Positions 1-9,147 are shown, counted from the stretch's first letter. The stretch: 60,382 bases of DNA from Acinetobacter sp. ANC 3813 (GCF_002135435.1 NZ_NEGK01000016.1:1-60382), one strand, 5' to 3'. Made by a program: numbers and translations. Notes: generated by a model not told the origin, from the letters alone.

Positions 1-91
1 TAATGTAGCAAGCTACATCACCCCGCTCGACTTGCATGTGTTAAGCCTGCCGCCAGCGTTCAATCTGAGCCATGATCAAACTCTTCAGTTT
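1..91 (-). rRNA. rrs: 16S ribosomal RNA, 5' end only (partial)
   Basis: Reverse-complement reading gives the universal 5' end of bacterial 16S rRNA, including the GAGTTTGATCATGGCTCAG primer-site sequence, then the ACGCTGGCGGC and ACACATGCAAGTCGAGCGG stretches. Only about the first 91 nucleotides are present and the gene continues beyond the left edge of the window. The exact 5' end is placed by analogy with the E. coli gene. Its promoter and leader lie at 92-388 and are duplicated in inverted orientation at the right edge. Confidence 0.97.
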
Positions 92-393
92 AAAATCAGT
101 AGTACCTTTAAAGGGCACCAATCTTGGCTCATCAATTTTCTGACAAATATTTCTCAAATAAACTTCGAGTAATTTCTACCATCAATCAATGAAAATAATT
201 TCGATCGATCAACCAGTAAAAATCCACACAAGTTGTTCTTCATAATCTCTTAATGATCTTCTTAATACCTCGTCAGTATTAAGGGCTGGACTTCGATATA
301 CTCAACAACTCAGCGCTTCGCGCTTCGTTCGTTTCCGTCTATCTCGTCGGTATGGGGTGCATTCTAGACCATTTCTATATCTTTGCAAGGGCT
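92..393 (-). repeat. rrn leader, left arm of a long inverted repeat
   Basis: Positions 116-393 match the reverse complement of 60105-60382 without any difference or gap in the stretches compared (position x pairs with 60498-x). The identity ends abruptly just upstream of the -35 element. The repeat continues into 16S on this side and off the window on the other. It is therefore the outer edge of two divergent rrn copies. Confidence 0.93.
361..388 (-). promoter_or_regulatory. rrn promoter (left operon)
   Basis: On the minus strand there is a -35 TTGCAA (383-388), a 16-bp spacer and a -10 TAGAAT (361-366), followed by a GC-rich discriminator GCACCCC. This is the usual architecture of a growth-rate and stringently controlled rRNA promoter. 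The transcript would carry a leader of about 260 nt (roughly 92-354) before 16S. An identical promoter is found at 60110-60137. Confidence 0.8.
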
Positions 394-420
394 TTTAACA
401 GCCTGTTTTATCGTGTGTTT

Positions 421-453
421 CTTTTTTATGCGCCATTTTGGCGCATAAAAAAG
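421..453. repeat. palindromic hairpin between rrn promoter and cyclophilin gene
   Basis: A 14-bp arm CTTTTTTATGCGCC is followed by five bases and its exact reverse complement. It sits 60 bp beyond the stop of the cyclophilin gene. It could end that transcript, although the T run lies within the stem rather than after it, so it is not a textbook intrinsic terminator. Confidence 0.5.
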
Positions 454-512
454 CATTTTCAACAATAAGGCATTGTTTTATAAATTAAAAATTAAATTAT
501 AAACAATTTTCT

Positions 513-1088
513 TTATTTCTCACTTTTCTGTGCTGCCGGTGCTTTTATCTTCACACTTTGAATGAGTATGGGGCTTTGCGGTACATCCTGATGCATACCG
601 CGATTAGAAGTTGGCACTTTTTCAATCTTATCGACCACATCCATGCCTTTAATGACTTTACCGAATACGGAGTATCCAGCATTCATTGCGCTTTTATTTA
701 AAAAGTCATTATCAACGGTATTAATGAAGAACTGGCTTTTGGCTGAATTCGGATCGTTGGTACGCGCCATTGCTAAAGTGCCGCGTGAATTTTTCAAACC
801 GTTAGAAGATTCGTTCTTAATTGGTGCAAGCGTATCCTTCTCTGTCATTTGCGCATCCATTCCGCCGCCTTGAATCATAAAGCCAGGAATAACGCGGTGG
901 AAGACCGTACCTTTATAGAAATCAGCTTTAACGTAATTTTCAAAGTTCTTGGCAGAAATTGGCGCTTTATCATTAAAGAGCTCGATTTCGATTGTACCTT
1001 GGCTGGTTTTCATTTCCACAATGGTGTTATCTGCCCAAACATTGAAGCTAACCGCCGCAGCTGCTGCCAAAAGAACTTGTTTTAACAT
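513..1088 (-). CDS. ppiA: periplasmic peptidyl-prolyl cis-trans isomerase (cyclophilin type)
   Basis: Catalyses cis/trans isomerisation of proline peptide bonds during folding of exported proteins. The 191-residue product starts with a signal peptide (about residues 1-19, cleavage after VWA). The cyclophilin core follows, with [13 protein letters not shown] at 63-75 (catalytic Arg65), SQFFIN at 118-123 and YSVFGKV at 139-145. Length fits PpiA rather than the cytoplasmic PpiB. The ATG start at 1088 is preceded by a GGAT-like ribosome site. The gene is convergent with nothing and points toward the left rrn operon. The symbol is by similarity of architecture, so ppiA versus another periplasmic cyclophilin is not proven. 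Confidence 0.88.
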   Translation of the reverse strand: MLKQVLLAAAAAVSFNVWADNTIVEMKTSQGTIEIELFNDKAPISAKNFENYVKADFYKGTVFHRVIPGFMIQGGGMDAQMTEKDTLAPIKNESSNGLKNSRGTLAMARTNDPNSAKSQFFINTVDNDFLNKSAMNAGYSVFGKVIKGMDVVDKIEKVPTSNRGMHQDVPQSPILIQSVKIKAPAAQKSEK

Positions 1089-1178
1089 ATGTATATCCGT
1101 CGTTTTAAAATTGCATTTGATGCTGACTATATTTTAGTCTTGTATAAGAAATAAAGCAGTTTTTTTGATTGCTGCTGA

Positions 1179-1871
1179 ATGAGAAAAACAATGAATGAAA
1201 ATAATGCTGCCCTTAAAGCTATACAGCATCCACCTCCATGGATATTGCAAGGTGATGCTTTTTTGCTCAACTATTGGCTTTCTTCAGCTTTTATAGAACA
1301 AAGCACACCATTTAAGCTAAGCGCTTCTCGTTTTGGCAGAATGATCCAAGTCATGCTGGTTCGCTATCGGCATAGTCCTATCGGGGCTTATGATGAATTG
1401 CTGCTTTTAGACCATCCCCTTTTTACAGACAGCAAACTTCATACCATTCCTAAAATATACGTTTCGACGCAAATTTCTGTGAATCATGGACAGCAGTACT
1501 GGGGCATTCCAAAAGAACTTGCCTGTTTTGAATGGCGGGAACATGGCAATGAAGTGCAATGCACTATTCGCCTGCCCCATGATCTTCATAACTCTATGGT
1601 GATCCAATTAAATAAAGCTCCAAACCCACGCTTATGGCCAGCGTCCAGCAAATTATTGCCCGCCTCATTTTTAAAAATTCAGCAAATCTATAATCATCAG
1701 CTATTTCAGTTTTCACCTTCTTTTAAAGGCACACTATCAAAACTGCAGTCTGTAACATGGATGAATACCAGCGGTTTATTTCCTGAATTTTCACAAGCCC
1801 GCTATTTTCCTAGCTTCTATGCGCCAAATTTTGAATTGGTGTTTCCTGAAGCAGACATTTATGCATTATAA
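1179..1871 (+). CDS. acetoacetate decarboxylase-fold protein, function unknown
   Basis: The 230-residue product has the pattern of the acetoacetate decarboxylase superfamily: YDELLLLDHPLF at 71-82, then PKIYVST at 91-97 and YWGIPKELACFEW at 107-119, where the PK lysine corresponds to the family's active-site lysine region. No signal peptide or membrane segment is visible. The reaction cannot be named, because many family members are not true decarboxylases. A second ATG at 1191 (MNENN) is a plausible alternative start; neither start has a strong ribosome site. The gene ends seven bases before a perfect parS palindrome, which may also terminate its transcript. Confidence 0.75.
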   Translation: MRKTMNENNAALKAIQHPPPWILQGDAFLLNYWLSSAFIEQSTPFKLSASRFGRMIQVMLVRYRHSPIGAYDELLLLDHPLFTDSKLHTIPKIYVSTQISVNHGQQYWGIPKELACFEWREHGNEVQCTIRLPHDLHNSMVIQLNKAPNPRLWPASSKLLPASFLKIQQIYNHQLFQFSPSFKGTLSKLQSVTWMNTSGLFPEFSQARYFPSFYAPNFELVFPEADIYAL

Positions 1872-1877
1872 AAAAGG

Positions 1878-1893
1878 TGTTTCACGTGAAACA
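1878..1893. promoter_or_regulatory. parS centromere site (perfect consensus)
   Basis: The 16-bp sequence TGTTTCACGTGAAACA equals the widely conserved ParB-binding parS consensus. It lies inside a 28-bp perfect palindrome (1872-1899) extended by AAAAGG and CCTTTT, between two convergent genes. It is about 21.6 kb left of oriC, in the range where parS sites occur in related bacteria. The extended palindrome could also act as a terminator. Confidence 0.85.
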
Positions 1894-1903
1894 CCTTTTA
1901 AAT

Positions 1904-2977
1904 TTAACAGCCCTTTTTATCCCAGAATTTTCGGAAATTTTTACTAATTTCGATGAGATATTTTTTTGAGCGTGAGGACACTGGCGTTAAATTGATAAAA
2001 CCATGGGTTTGATCTGTATATTCTTGATAATGCACTGTCACCCCATGCTGACGCAATTTGTGTGAATAAATTTCAGCTTCATCATGCAAAACATCAAAGC
2101 CAGCCGTAACAATATAAGCAGGCGCTAATTTCTCCAGTTTGCCGTAAGTCGGTGAAATAAGCGGATCATCGAGTGCAACATTATGCTGAGCAGAATAATA
2201 TTCAGTAACATGGTCGATATCATTGCCTGTTAGCACAAGCCCGTCCTTATAAGCATAAAAAGACGGATGACGGCTCTTAAAGTCCACTACGGGGTATAAC
2301 AGCAACTGTGCATGCGGCGCATAGGCTTTGTTTGCAGTACGCTGTGCAACAGCCGTCGCAATATTGCCGCCTGCACTGTCGCCGGCCACCGCAATACGGC
2401 CTTTCAAAATTTTTAATTGGCGGCTGTTTTGAAATACCCAAGCCAGCGCATCTTCACAGCATTGAACTAACTGCTTAGGGCTCGCCTCAGGCGCAAGCGG
2501 ATAATCTATACTAAGCACCTGCGCTTTAGCATGCACTGCCAGTAAACGGCACGCTTCGTCATGTGTATCTAAGTTGCCGACGACAAAGCCGCCGCCATGA
2601 TAGAACACAATCATCGGTAATTTTTTGGTAGGTGCAGGATGATAATGGCGTGCAAATACCGTTCCGCTCTGCAAAGGCAGACGTAGATCTTCAACCTGCT
2701 TGACTGCCGTAGGCTTCGCTATAATCGATTGCATCTGCAAATCAAAGGCTTTGCGGGAACGCTGCACATCTGCACCGATAAAACCCGTTTTTCCTTGCTT
2801 GATCTGCGCCGCCATCATGCATTTAATCAGCGGATCCAGTTCTGGGAAAACATAGGGATAGCCTAACGCTTTTGCTAAGCGCTCTTGTACAAAACTCGGC
2901 AGCTTATCCAGCGCACGTCCAGCAGCGCCCTGCCCTTTTTCCATCAATCCTTGCATTTTTTGATTAAACGCAGTCAT
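1904..2977 (-). CDS. alpha/beta hydrolase, HSL-family esterase/lipase
   Basis: The 357-residue product is a carboxylester hydrolase of the hormone-sensitive-lipase family. It has an oxyanion-hole HGGGF at 127-131, nucleophile elbow GDSAGGN at 199-205 (Ser201), an acid residue in TAGFDVLHDE (Asp295) and catalytic His325 in THGF. About 100 N-terminal residues form the cap region. No signal peptide is evident, so it is probably cytoplasmic. The natural substrate is unknown. The gene is convergent with the preceding one, with the parS palindrome between. Confidence 0.88.
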   Translation of the reverse strand: MTAFNQKMQGLMEKGQGAAGRALDKLPSFVQERLAKALGYPYVFPELDPLIKCMMAAQIKQGKTGFIGADVQRSRKAFDLQMQSIIAKPTAVKQVEDLRLPLQSGTVFARHYHPAPTKKLPMIVFYHGGGFVVGNLDTHDEACRLLAVHAKAQVLSIDYPLAPEASPKQLVQCCEDALAWVFQNSRQLKILKGRIAVAGDSAGGNIATAVAQRTANKAYAPHAQLLLYPVVDFKSRHPSFYAYKDGLVLTGNDIDHVTEYYSAQHNVALDDPLISPTYGKLEKLAPAYIVTAGFDVLHDEAEIYSHKLRQHGVTVHYQEYTDQTHGFINLTPVSSRSKKYLIEISKNFRKFWDKKGC

Positions 2978-3173
2978 CTCATGTCCTTTTTATCCATTCT
3001 TCATATTTTCTACATGATCCGCCTTTGCGTGACCATATTCTTATACAAGTCCAAACAAGCAAATACACAGCTGCAAATTACATAAGCTAAGCTTCTTTTA
3101 AATACATGTCATTGACAATTTTCAATCAATTGATGGAGTTTTTTGCTGCTCCTTCAGACAAAGGATACAGACT

Positions 3174-3725
3174 ATGGCTAAAAAAGTAATCTTGCTGTCG
3201 ATAGCAACTGCATTTATGGCTGTTGGCTGCGTTGCTTTCCCTGATGATGGCTATCATGATGGGCGTTATGACAGCGGCCGGAATTATGGCTATGGCTATA
3301 ACCGCGGCGCTGATGAGCGATATGATCGTGAGCGTGACCGCCAGCGCTGGGAATACCAGCAGCAGCGCAACAGGCTGGAACAGGAACGGCGCAGACAAGA
3401 AATTGAACGGCGGAATTGGGATCAGAACCGTAAAAACCAGCAGGACTGGGAACGGCGCAAGAATGACGCTGAGCGGCAGCGTTTGGATCAGCAGCGCCAA
3501 AAAATGCAGCAGGACCGTCAGCGCTTGGATCAGCAGCGGCAAAAAGCACAAAATGACCGAACTAAACGTGCCGAGTACGAACAGAAAAAACGAGAGCAAA
3601 ATCGTAATCAGGCAAACAGAAATGCTGAACAGCGTAAACAGTGGGATAACCGCCGCCAGGAAAACAATAAAAGGATGAATGAAAACCGCCGTGACCAAAA
3701 TCAGCGTGAACAGCGTAAAGATTAA
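3174..3725 (+). CDS. Arg/Gln-rich coiled-coil lipoprotein, function unknown
   Basis: The 183-residue product starts with a short hydrophobic segment ending in a lipobox-like AVGC (Cys19), so it is likely a lipoprotein. A short Gly/Tyr-rich stretch follows, then about 130 residues composed almost wholly of Arg, Gln, Asn, Glu, Asp and Lys, with repeated units such as RLDQQRQK. This suggests a long charged helix. The low-complexity sequence produces long antisense open frames, which are ignored here. A stem-loop terminator at 3787-3820 follows. No function is recognised. Confidence 0.8.
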   Translation: MAKKVILLSIATAFMAVGCVAFPDDGYHDGRYDSGRNYGYGYNRGADERYDRERDRQRWEYQQQRNRLEQERRRQEIERRNWDQNRKNQQDWERRKNDAERQRLDQQRQKMQQDRQRLDQQRQKAQNDRTKRAEYEQKKREQNRNQANRNAEQRKQWDNRRQENNKRMNENRRDQNQREQRKD

Positions 3726-3786
3726 AACAATTTGCGCCTTTCATTGCTGCTGTACTCTTTAAGCCATTCAACCCTAAAGCTGATCA

Positions 3787-3820
3787 GTTAAGAAGTTTCA
3801 AAGACTCTTCTTAACTTTTT
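3787..3820 (+). terminator. intrinsic terminator
   Basis: GTTAAGAAG (3787-3795) pairs with CTTCTTAAC (3807-3815) and is followed by five T. It ends the lipoprotein transcript. Confidence 0.75.
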
Positions 3821-3891
3821 CGCGGTTCACCGCAGAAACTGCTTTTTTGAACGTACGGACATCTATTTATAGTTTTCCCAATGTGAAGTTC

Positions 3892-3907
3892 TGTTCCACG
3901 TGGACAA
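3892..3907. promoter_or_regulatory. degenerate parS-like site
   Basis: TGTTCCACGTGGACAA matches 14 of 16 positions of the parS consensus, with the mismatches in the right half-site. It lies in a noncoding stretch of about 580 bases (3726-4310). That stretch otherwise holds a terminator and a 15-bp inverted repeat, and nothing else recognisable. Confidence 0.4.
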
Positions 3908-4220
3908 TCTTACTCATTGCTCGAATCTGTTCAACCGCTTTAATTAGACGATTTAAAAAACCCTCCGCTTTATATGCTGTCAAATGAAGGAGCGCGTTGC
4001 TATAAAGCTAAAGTCTAAAATCAAAATAAACAGCCATTCAATTCATTGACTGATAGGCCAGCATGATCTGCAAAAGCATGTTTGCATATTTCAGCTTGTG
4101 CAGTTTTATGCATATCTAAAATTTAGCCTGCCTAGGTTCTTCTGCACCATCTGTTTATTTCCGCTATCTTTTAATTCAGCTTTACATTTTTTTCATCAGA
4201 TCAATAGGCGATTAAAAGTG

Positions 4221-4261
4221 TTTGAATGCATAAAAATGGCATCTACTTTTATGCATTCAAA
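4221..4261. repeat. 15-bp perfect inverted repeat
   Basis: TTTGAATGCATAAAA (4221-4235) is followed by 11 bases and its exact reverse complement (4247-4261). It lies 50 bp beyond the stop of the small lipoprotein gene at 4311-4547 and could form a terminating hairpin without a long T run, or be a protein-binding site. Confidence 0.6.
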
Positions 4262-4310
4262 TATGATTACTTTAGGCCAATTGTCCTGAAGTAATCTGCT
4301 GTTAAAGCCA

Positions 4311-4547
4311 TTATTGCTGTACCGCCGGCTCTTGTAGCGCTGGCGCGCTTTGAACCTCGACCGATCCCTGAGCTGCTGCTTCAGGCTGTGCAATCGCGCC
4401 GGTCTGATCTGCTGATGCATTTACATCTGCCCCAGCCGTCACTTGCGCTGTTTCAGTTGGCTGTGTGGTTTCACTTGAAGTACAGCCCACTGCTGCCGCG
4501 CCAAAACCAGTTAAAGCTAAAAATAATAAAGCTGTTTTTTTCATCAT
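4311..4547 (-). CDS. small lipoprotein, Ala/Thr/Gln-rich
   Basis: The product of about 78 residues has a Lys-rich N-terminus, a hydrophobic stretch and the lipobox AAVGC, followed by a polar Thr/Gln/Ala-rich tail with no recognisable domain. An upstream in-frame GTG exists at 4550. The ATG at 4547 is preferred because AGGA lies seven bases upstream of it. It resembles the many short outer-membrane lipoproteins of unknown role in Acinetobacter. Confidence 0.65.
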   Translation of the reverse strand: MMKKTALLFLALTGFGAAAVGCTSSETTQPTETAQVTAGADVNASADQTGAIAQPEAAAQGSVEVQSAPALQEPAVQQ

Positions 4548-4902
4548 CACTCATTCCTATGTGGAGTTAATTCACTGCAAAGTCACGCTTTGCGGAAGCC
4601 ATCATGAAAAAAATTGCTGTGCACTGCGCGCATTCTAAGTAGCAGTTTTACTTTGCATAGGTAAGCTTTTTAAAGCTTTTGTTTAATTCAGTCCTATTGA
4701 TGTATCTCAAAACTGGCTTTGGGCGAGCCGCAGCCTTTTGGCTGGAATACCGTGCCATGCCTATCAAACGCTGGGGATTGGCCCGCGTTATAAACGGAGT
4801 CATCAGCGGCTGGCTGACATTAAACTGGCCGCAGAATATTACATTTCGCATTGAAAACCCTACGTTTCCATGCAGAGCACATACAGTCATAAAATTTAAG
4901 GC

Positions 4903-4934
4903 AAAAAAAATGCCTATCCAGTAGATGGATAGGC
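4903..4934 (-). terminator. intrinsic terminator reading left
   Basis: GCCTATCCA (4912-4920) pairs with TGGATAGGC (4926-4934). On the minus strand the stem is followed by eight T. No gene is seen immediately upstream on that strand other than the candidate small RNA at 5081-5181. The 4548-4902 stretch shows only two overlapping short open frames without ribosome sites or recognisable content. Confidence 0.6.
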
Positions 4935-5080
4935 CATGAAAAACACAAACTCAAAATAAGAAGAATCTACAGCGATAGAATCTGGAAACAATCATACGAA
5001 TTTGATCACTTTTTGTGAAATATTTAATTGCGCTGACAATAAGAGCTTTTTTGTCTAATTATTAAACAGATTATTTAAGC

Positions 5081-5181
5081 AAAAAAAAAACTGAGCCATG
5101 GCGGCTCAGTATAAAAACAGCGACTTCAAATTAGGCGGCAGTCACCATATCCCTCTCTCCAAAGATATGGTCACTTCCTGT
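5081..5181 (-). ncRNA. candidate small RNA with a five-codon leader-type ORF
   Basis: On the minus strand a strong intrinsic terminator (ACTGAGCC/GGCTCAGT stem then ten T, 5081-5110) lies downstream of a second hairpin (ACCATATC/GATATGGT). Between them is GGAGAGAGGGAT followed by ATG at 5148 and only five sense codons (MVTAA) then TAA. A weak promoter (TTTCAC, 18 bp, CATAAT) would start RNA near 5181. No larger gene is present in 4935-5480, so this looks like a stand-alone RNA of about 100 nt. The exact 5' end is a guess. Confidence 0.45.
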
Positions 5182-5376
5182 TCCTGCATTATGCAAAAGA
5201 TACAGGGCATTGTGAAACAGATAAAAATCATCACATAAATCTAATTTAACGATTAAAAAATCAATATTTATCCAAAACAATAATTTATGTTTTAATAAAC
5301 TGAGTGTTCAGTGCTGTACATCACTCTATTTTCATCTGAATTTTAAATAAAAAGCTGCAATTAATAAGCCAGTTCG

Positions 5377-5404
5377 CTTGAATTTTTGCATCCAGCCCCG
5401 ATTT
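5377..5404 (+). promoter_or_regulatory. sigma-32-type heat-shock promoter for grpE-dnaK
   Basis: CTTGAAT (5377-5383), 13 bases, then CCCGATTT (5397-5404) resembles the heat-shock sigma-factor consensus CTTGAAA-N13-15-CCCCATNT. It lies about 80-110 bp upstream of grpE, the place expected for heat-shock control of this chaperone pair. Confidence 0.6.
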
Positions 5405-5515
5405 CTCTATTAATCATGACATTTAGCAAATCATGGCAGTTCAGAATTAACGCAGTTAGACCTGACGCCAAAAGGACTGTACATGTTTAAGAACCCATTT
5501 AAACGGAGTAAATCT

Positions 5516-6055
5516 ATGGCAGCTGAGCAGAACCAAGACGCTCAAGATCTAGAGCAGGCAGAACAAGAAGTGCAAACTCAAGCTGAAAATGAGCAAACTG
5601 AAGTTTCAGTTGAAGATTTACAGGCGCAAATCAGTGGCTTAGAAGACAGCTTGAAACTTGAAAAAGCGCGTACAGCAAATGCGGTTTATGAAGCGCAAAA
5701 AAGCGTGGAGCGCATTCAGCGTGAAGCTGAAAAGCATAAAGATACTGTGCTGGAAAAATTCGCTAAACAATTGCTGGATTCTGTCGACAATCTTGAACGC
5801 GCAATCGCTGCTGGCGGTGAAGAAGAAACACCTGTGCTTGAAGGTGTAAAGCTGACGTTGAAATCACTGCTGTCTACCTTGGAAAAATTTGGCGTAGTCG
5901 AAGCTGATACGGCGAATGGCTTCAATGCGGACTTGCATCAGGCGGTAGGCATCGACCCAAATGCAAAAGCAAACGAAATTGGCACAGTGCTGCAAAAAGG
6001 CTACACCCTAAATGGCCGCCTGCTTCGCCCTGCCATGGTTATGGTTGGCGCATAA
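5516..6055 (+). CDS. grpE: nucleotide exchange factor GrpE
   Basis: GrpE releases ADP from DnaK and so drives its substrate cycle. The product has an acidic Gln/Glu-rich N-terminus, a long coiled coil ([17 protein letters not shown] region) and the C-terminal beta domain ([29 protein letters not shown]). An upstream in-frame ATG at 5483 gives 190 residues and has its own AAAGGA. The ATG at 5516 (MAAEQNQ, 179 residues) has GGAG upstream and fits other Acinetobacter GrpE N-termini better. It is followed 120 bp later by dnaK. Confidence 0.93.
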   Translation: MAAEQNQDAQDLEQAEQEVQTQAENEQTEVSVEDLQAQISGLEDSLKLEKARTANAVYEAQKSVERIQREAEKHKDTVLEKFAKQLLDSVDNLERAIAAGGEEETPVLEGVKLTLKSLLSTLEKFGVVEADTANGFNADLHQAVGIDPNAKANEIGTVLQKGYTLNGRLLRPAMVMVGA

Positions 6056-6177
6056 GCCTTTAAATTCGGGAGTTTGTGAAAAATATTTCAGATTAAAGCT
6101 TGAAAAATTTTGAACGGCTCTCATATCGGATAACAAGCAAAAACATTGCAAAAAAGAATTTTTGAGGAAATCATCTA

Positions 6178-8118
6178 ATGGCTAAAATCATTGGTATTGA
6201 CTTAGGTACTACGAACTCTTGCGTAGCAGTACTTGAAGGCGACAAAGTTAAAGTAATCGAGAACGCTGAAGGCGCTCGCACAACTCCATCTATTATCGCG
6301 TATAAAGATGGCGAAATTCTGGTTGGCCAATCTGCTAAGCGTCAAGCGGTAACCAACCCGAAAAATACATTATTCGCAATCAAGCGTTTAATCGGTCGTA
6401 AGTATCAAGACCAAGCGGTTCAAAAAGACATTGGCCTTGTACCGTACAAAATCATCAAAGCAGACAATGGCGATGCTTGGGTTGAAGTAAACGATAAAAA
6501 ACTTGCGCCACAGCAAATTTCTGCTGAAATCTTGAAAAAGATGAAAAAAACAGCTGAAGATTACCTAGGCGAAACAGTAACTGAAGCAGTTATTACAGTT
6601 CCTGCTTACTTCAACGATGCACAGCGTCAAGCAACGAAAGATGCAGGTAAAATTGCCGGTCTAGAAGTAAAACGCATCATCAACGAACCAACTGCTGCTG
6701 CACTTGCGTTCGGTATGGACAAAAAAGAAGGCGACCGTAAAATCGCGGTATATGACTTGGGCGGCGGTACTTTCGACGTTTCAATCATTGAAATTGCTGA
6801 CCTTGACGGCGACCAGCAAATTGAAGTGTTATCTACAAACGGTGATACATTCCTAGGCGGTGAAGACTTCGATAACGCAATCATCGAATTCTTGGTTGAA
6901 GAGTTCAAGAAAGAGCAAAGCGTTAACTTGAAACAAGATCCGCTTGCGTTGCAGCGTTTAAAAGAAGCTGCAGAAAAAGCGAAAATCGAGCTTTCTTCTT
7001 CTAATGCAACTGAAATTAACCTTCCATACATCACTGCTGATGCGACTGGTCCTAAACACTTAGTGATCAACGTAACACGTGCAAAATTAGAAGGTCTTGT
7101 TGCTGACTTAGTTGCCCGTACAATTGAGCCTTGCCGTATTGCGCTTAAAGATGCCGGTCTTTCAACTTCTGACATCTCTGACGTAATTTTGGTTGGCGGT
7201 CAATCACGCATGCCAATGGTTCAGCAGCAAGTTCAAGACTTCTTCGGCAAAGAACCGCGTAAAGACGTGAACCCAGACGAAGCAGTTGCAATTGGCGCAG
7301 CGATTCAAGGCGCGGTACTTTCAGGTGACAAAACTGACGTACTTCTTCTTGACGTGACTCCGCTGACTCTTGGTATTGAAACCATGGGCGGCGTGTTAAC
7401 AGCGATCATCGAGAAAAACACCACGATTCCTGCGAAGAAATCTCAAGTGTTCTCAACTGCTGCTGACAACCAGCCTGCTGTAGACATTTCTGTGTTCCAA
7501 GGTGAACGTAAAATGGCGCAGCAAAACAAATTGTTGGGTAACTTCCAATTGGGCGATATCCCGCCTGCTCCACGCGGTGTGCCGCAAATTGAAGTATCTT
7601 TCGACATCAACGCTGATGGTATCTTGAAAGTATCTGCAAAAGACAAGAGCACTGGTAAAGAGCAATCAATTCAAATTAAAGCAAACTCTGGTTTGAGCGA
7701 TGCTGAAATTGAAGCGATGATCAAAGATGCTGAAGCGAATGCTGAAGAAGACCGTAAATTTGAAGAGCTTGCAAAAGCGCGTAACGAAGCTGATGCTTTA
7801 GTTTCATCTTCACAAAAAGCGGTGAAAGATCTTGGCGAACAAGTATCTGCTGACGAAAAAACTGCGGTTGAAACTGCTGTAGCTGAATTAGAAGCTGCAA
7901 CAAAAGAAAACGACGTAGAAGACATCAAAGCAAAAACTGAAGCGCTTCAAAACATTATTATGCCTATTACTCAAAAGGCATATGAAGCTGCTCAAGGTCA
8001 AGGCGGCGCTCAAGGCTTTGATCCAAACGCTTTCCAAGGCGCTGAAGGTCAACAGCAAAAAGCGGACGATGGCGTTGTAGATGCTGAGTTCACTGAAGTG
8101 AAAGATGACAAAAAATAA
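6178..8118 (+). CDS. dnaK: molecular chaperone DnaK (Hsp70)
   Basis: ATP-dependent Hsp70 chaperone that binds unfolded hydrophobic segments with the help of DnaJ and GrpE. The 646-residue product has the N-terminal phosphate loop [13 protein letters not shown], the ATPase motifs [12 protein letters not shown] and [10 protein letters not shown], the linker [19 protein letters not shown] and a C-terminal tail ending [10 protein letters not shown]. Length fits the family (E. coli 638). GAGGAAATC precedes the start. dnaJ is not adjacent. Codon use is strongly biased, as expected for an abundant protein. Confidence 0.99.
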   Translation: MAKIIGIDLGTTNSCVAVLEGDKVKVIENAEGARTTPSIIAYKDGEILVGQSAKRQAVTNPKNTLFAIKRLIGRKYQDQAVQKDIGLVPYKIIKADNGDAWVEVNDKKLAPQQISAEILKKMKKTAEDYLGETVTEAVITVPAYFNDAQRQATKDAGKIAGLEVKRIINEPTAAALAFGMDKKEGDRKIAVYDLGGGTFDVSIIEIADLDGDQQIEVLSTNGDTFLGGEDFDNAIIEFLVEEFKKEQSVNLKQDPLALQRLKEAAEKAKIELSSSNATEINLPYITADATGPKHLVINVTRAKLEGLVADLVARTIEPCRIALKDAGLSTSDISDVILVGGQSRMPMVQQQVQDFFGKEPRKDVNPDEAVAIGAAIQGAVLSGDKTDVLLLDVTPLTLGIETMGGVLTAIIEKNTTIPAKKSQVFSTAADNQPAVDISVFQGERKMAQQNKLLGNFQLGDIPPAPRGVPQIEVSFDINADGILKVSAKDKSTGKEQSIQIKANSGLSDAEIEAMIKDAEANAEEDRKFEELAKARNEADALVSSSQKAVKDLGEQVSADEKTAVETAVAELEAATKENDVEDIKAKTEALQNIIMPITQKAYEAAQGQGGAQGFDPNAFQGAEGQQQKADDGVVDAEFTEVKDDKK

Positions 8119-8134
8119 TTTGTCAGCTTAACTG

Positions 8135-8164
8135 AAAAAGACCGCGCGAAAGCGCGGTTTTTTT
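8135..8164 (+). terminator. intrinsic terminator after dnaK
   Basis: ACCGCGC, loop GAAA, GCGCGGT, then seven T. Confidence 0.9.
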
Positions 8165-8235
8165 ATGCTCAAATGTATTTTAAAAGCGATTATTTTCAGT
8201 TAAATTAATTTAAATACTAAAATTTATAATGACTT

Positions 8236-9147
8236 ATGCGCATTGCTTTAATTGCTTTCTTGACATTGATCGCGCTGTTTTTCTATATGCAGACGAAAAA
8301 TAATATCCAGCTGCGTTACAACTCATGGTCAGACCGCCTGATGCACCCGCTGGATACCCGCCTGCGCTACCGTATTGCCGATGTTGATTCGCGCTTTGGC
8401 TTAAGCCAGGATCAAGTCATTCAATTGAGCAAAGAAGCGATTCAAATATGGCACGACGGTATGCAAAAACAGCTATTCGTATACGATGAGCATGCCAAAC
8501 TGCAAATTAAACTCATTTATGATGCACGGCAGGACGATTACAATGCCTTCAAAAAGACCCAGCAAAATTTAGATACAGAAAAAAATAATAATCAGCGCGC
8601 TTCTGATAATTTAAATGTGTCAAAAAGCAGCTTGGAACAAATGCAGCGCTCTTTGCGTCAGGAACAAATCCAGCTGCAGGCAGATGCTGAAATCCTCAAC
8701 CGCCAGCGTATGAGCTGGAGCCGTATTGAAGATGCTCAAGGCGAGAACCGCCAGCGCATAGAAACACAGTATCAAGCTTTGAAGGATAGATCACGGCGCT
8801 TAGAAAATAATATTGCCTATTACAATCAAATGAATTCTCAATACAATCACCAGATTAATCAGCACAACAACAATATTGACCGCTATAACCATAATGTGAT
8901 GCAGGCGCAAAACCGATTTCCCCCGCGCGAATTCCATAAGGGCGTCTTTATGGGTGACCAAATTCAGATTTACCAATTTGATGCCGCGGATGATCTGCGC
9001 CTCACCATTGCCCATGAGCTAGGGCATGCACTGGGCATCAAGCACAATGCTGACCCTCAAGCCCTAATGTATCCTGTACTGGGTGATCAGGATTTAGAAC
9101 ATTTCAAATTAAAGCCTGCAGATCAAAGTTTGCTGTATACCCGCTGA
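8236..9147 (+). CDS. membrane-anchored matrixin-like zinc metalloprotease
   Basis: The 303-residue product has an N-terminal hydrophobic segment (about 2-19) that is a likely signal anchor. A Gln/Asn/Arg-rich coiled coil (about 100-225) follows, and then a C-terminal metalloprotease motif HELGHALGIKH at 260-270 with a Met-turn ALMYP at 276-280. The zinc site HExxHxxGxxH and following Met define metzincins of the matrixin type. The coiled coil inserted between the N-terminal strands and the zinc motif is unusual. Substrate is unknown and the domain is likely periplasmic. Confidence 0.75.
   Translation: MRIALIAFLTLIALFFYMQTKNNIQLRYNSWSDRLMHPLDTRLRYRIADVDSRFGLSQDQVIQLSKEAIQIWHDGMQKQLFVYDEHAKLQIKLIYDARQDDYNAFKKTQQNLDTEKNNNQRASDNLNVSKSSLEQMQRSLRQEQIQLQADAEILNRQRMSWSRIEDAQGENRQRIETQYQALKDRSRRLENNIAYYNQMNSQYNHQINQHNNNIDRYNHNVMQAQNRFPPREFHKGVFMGDQIQIYQFDAADDLRLTIAHELGHALGIKHNADPQALMYPVLGDQDLEHFKLKPADQSLLYTR

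Noticed and set aside
3126..3698. 190-codon antisense frame over the Arg/Gln-rich lipoprotein gene
   Set aside because: The opposite strand of CAG/CGC-rich low-complexity codons gives Leu/Pro/Ala-rich open frames by chance; the sense frame has a lipobox and a terminator.
4648..4924. Two overlapping 80-codon frames on opposite strands
   Set aside because: Neither has a ribosome site, a signal peptide or family features, and they shadow each other.
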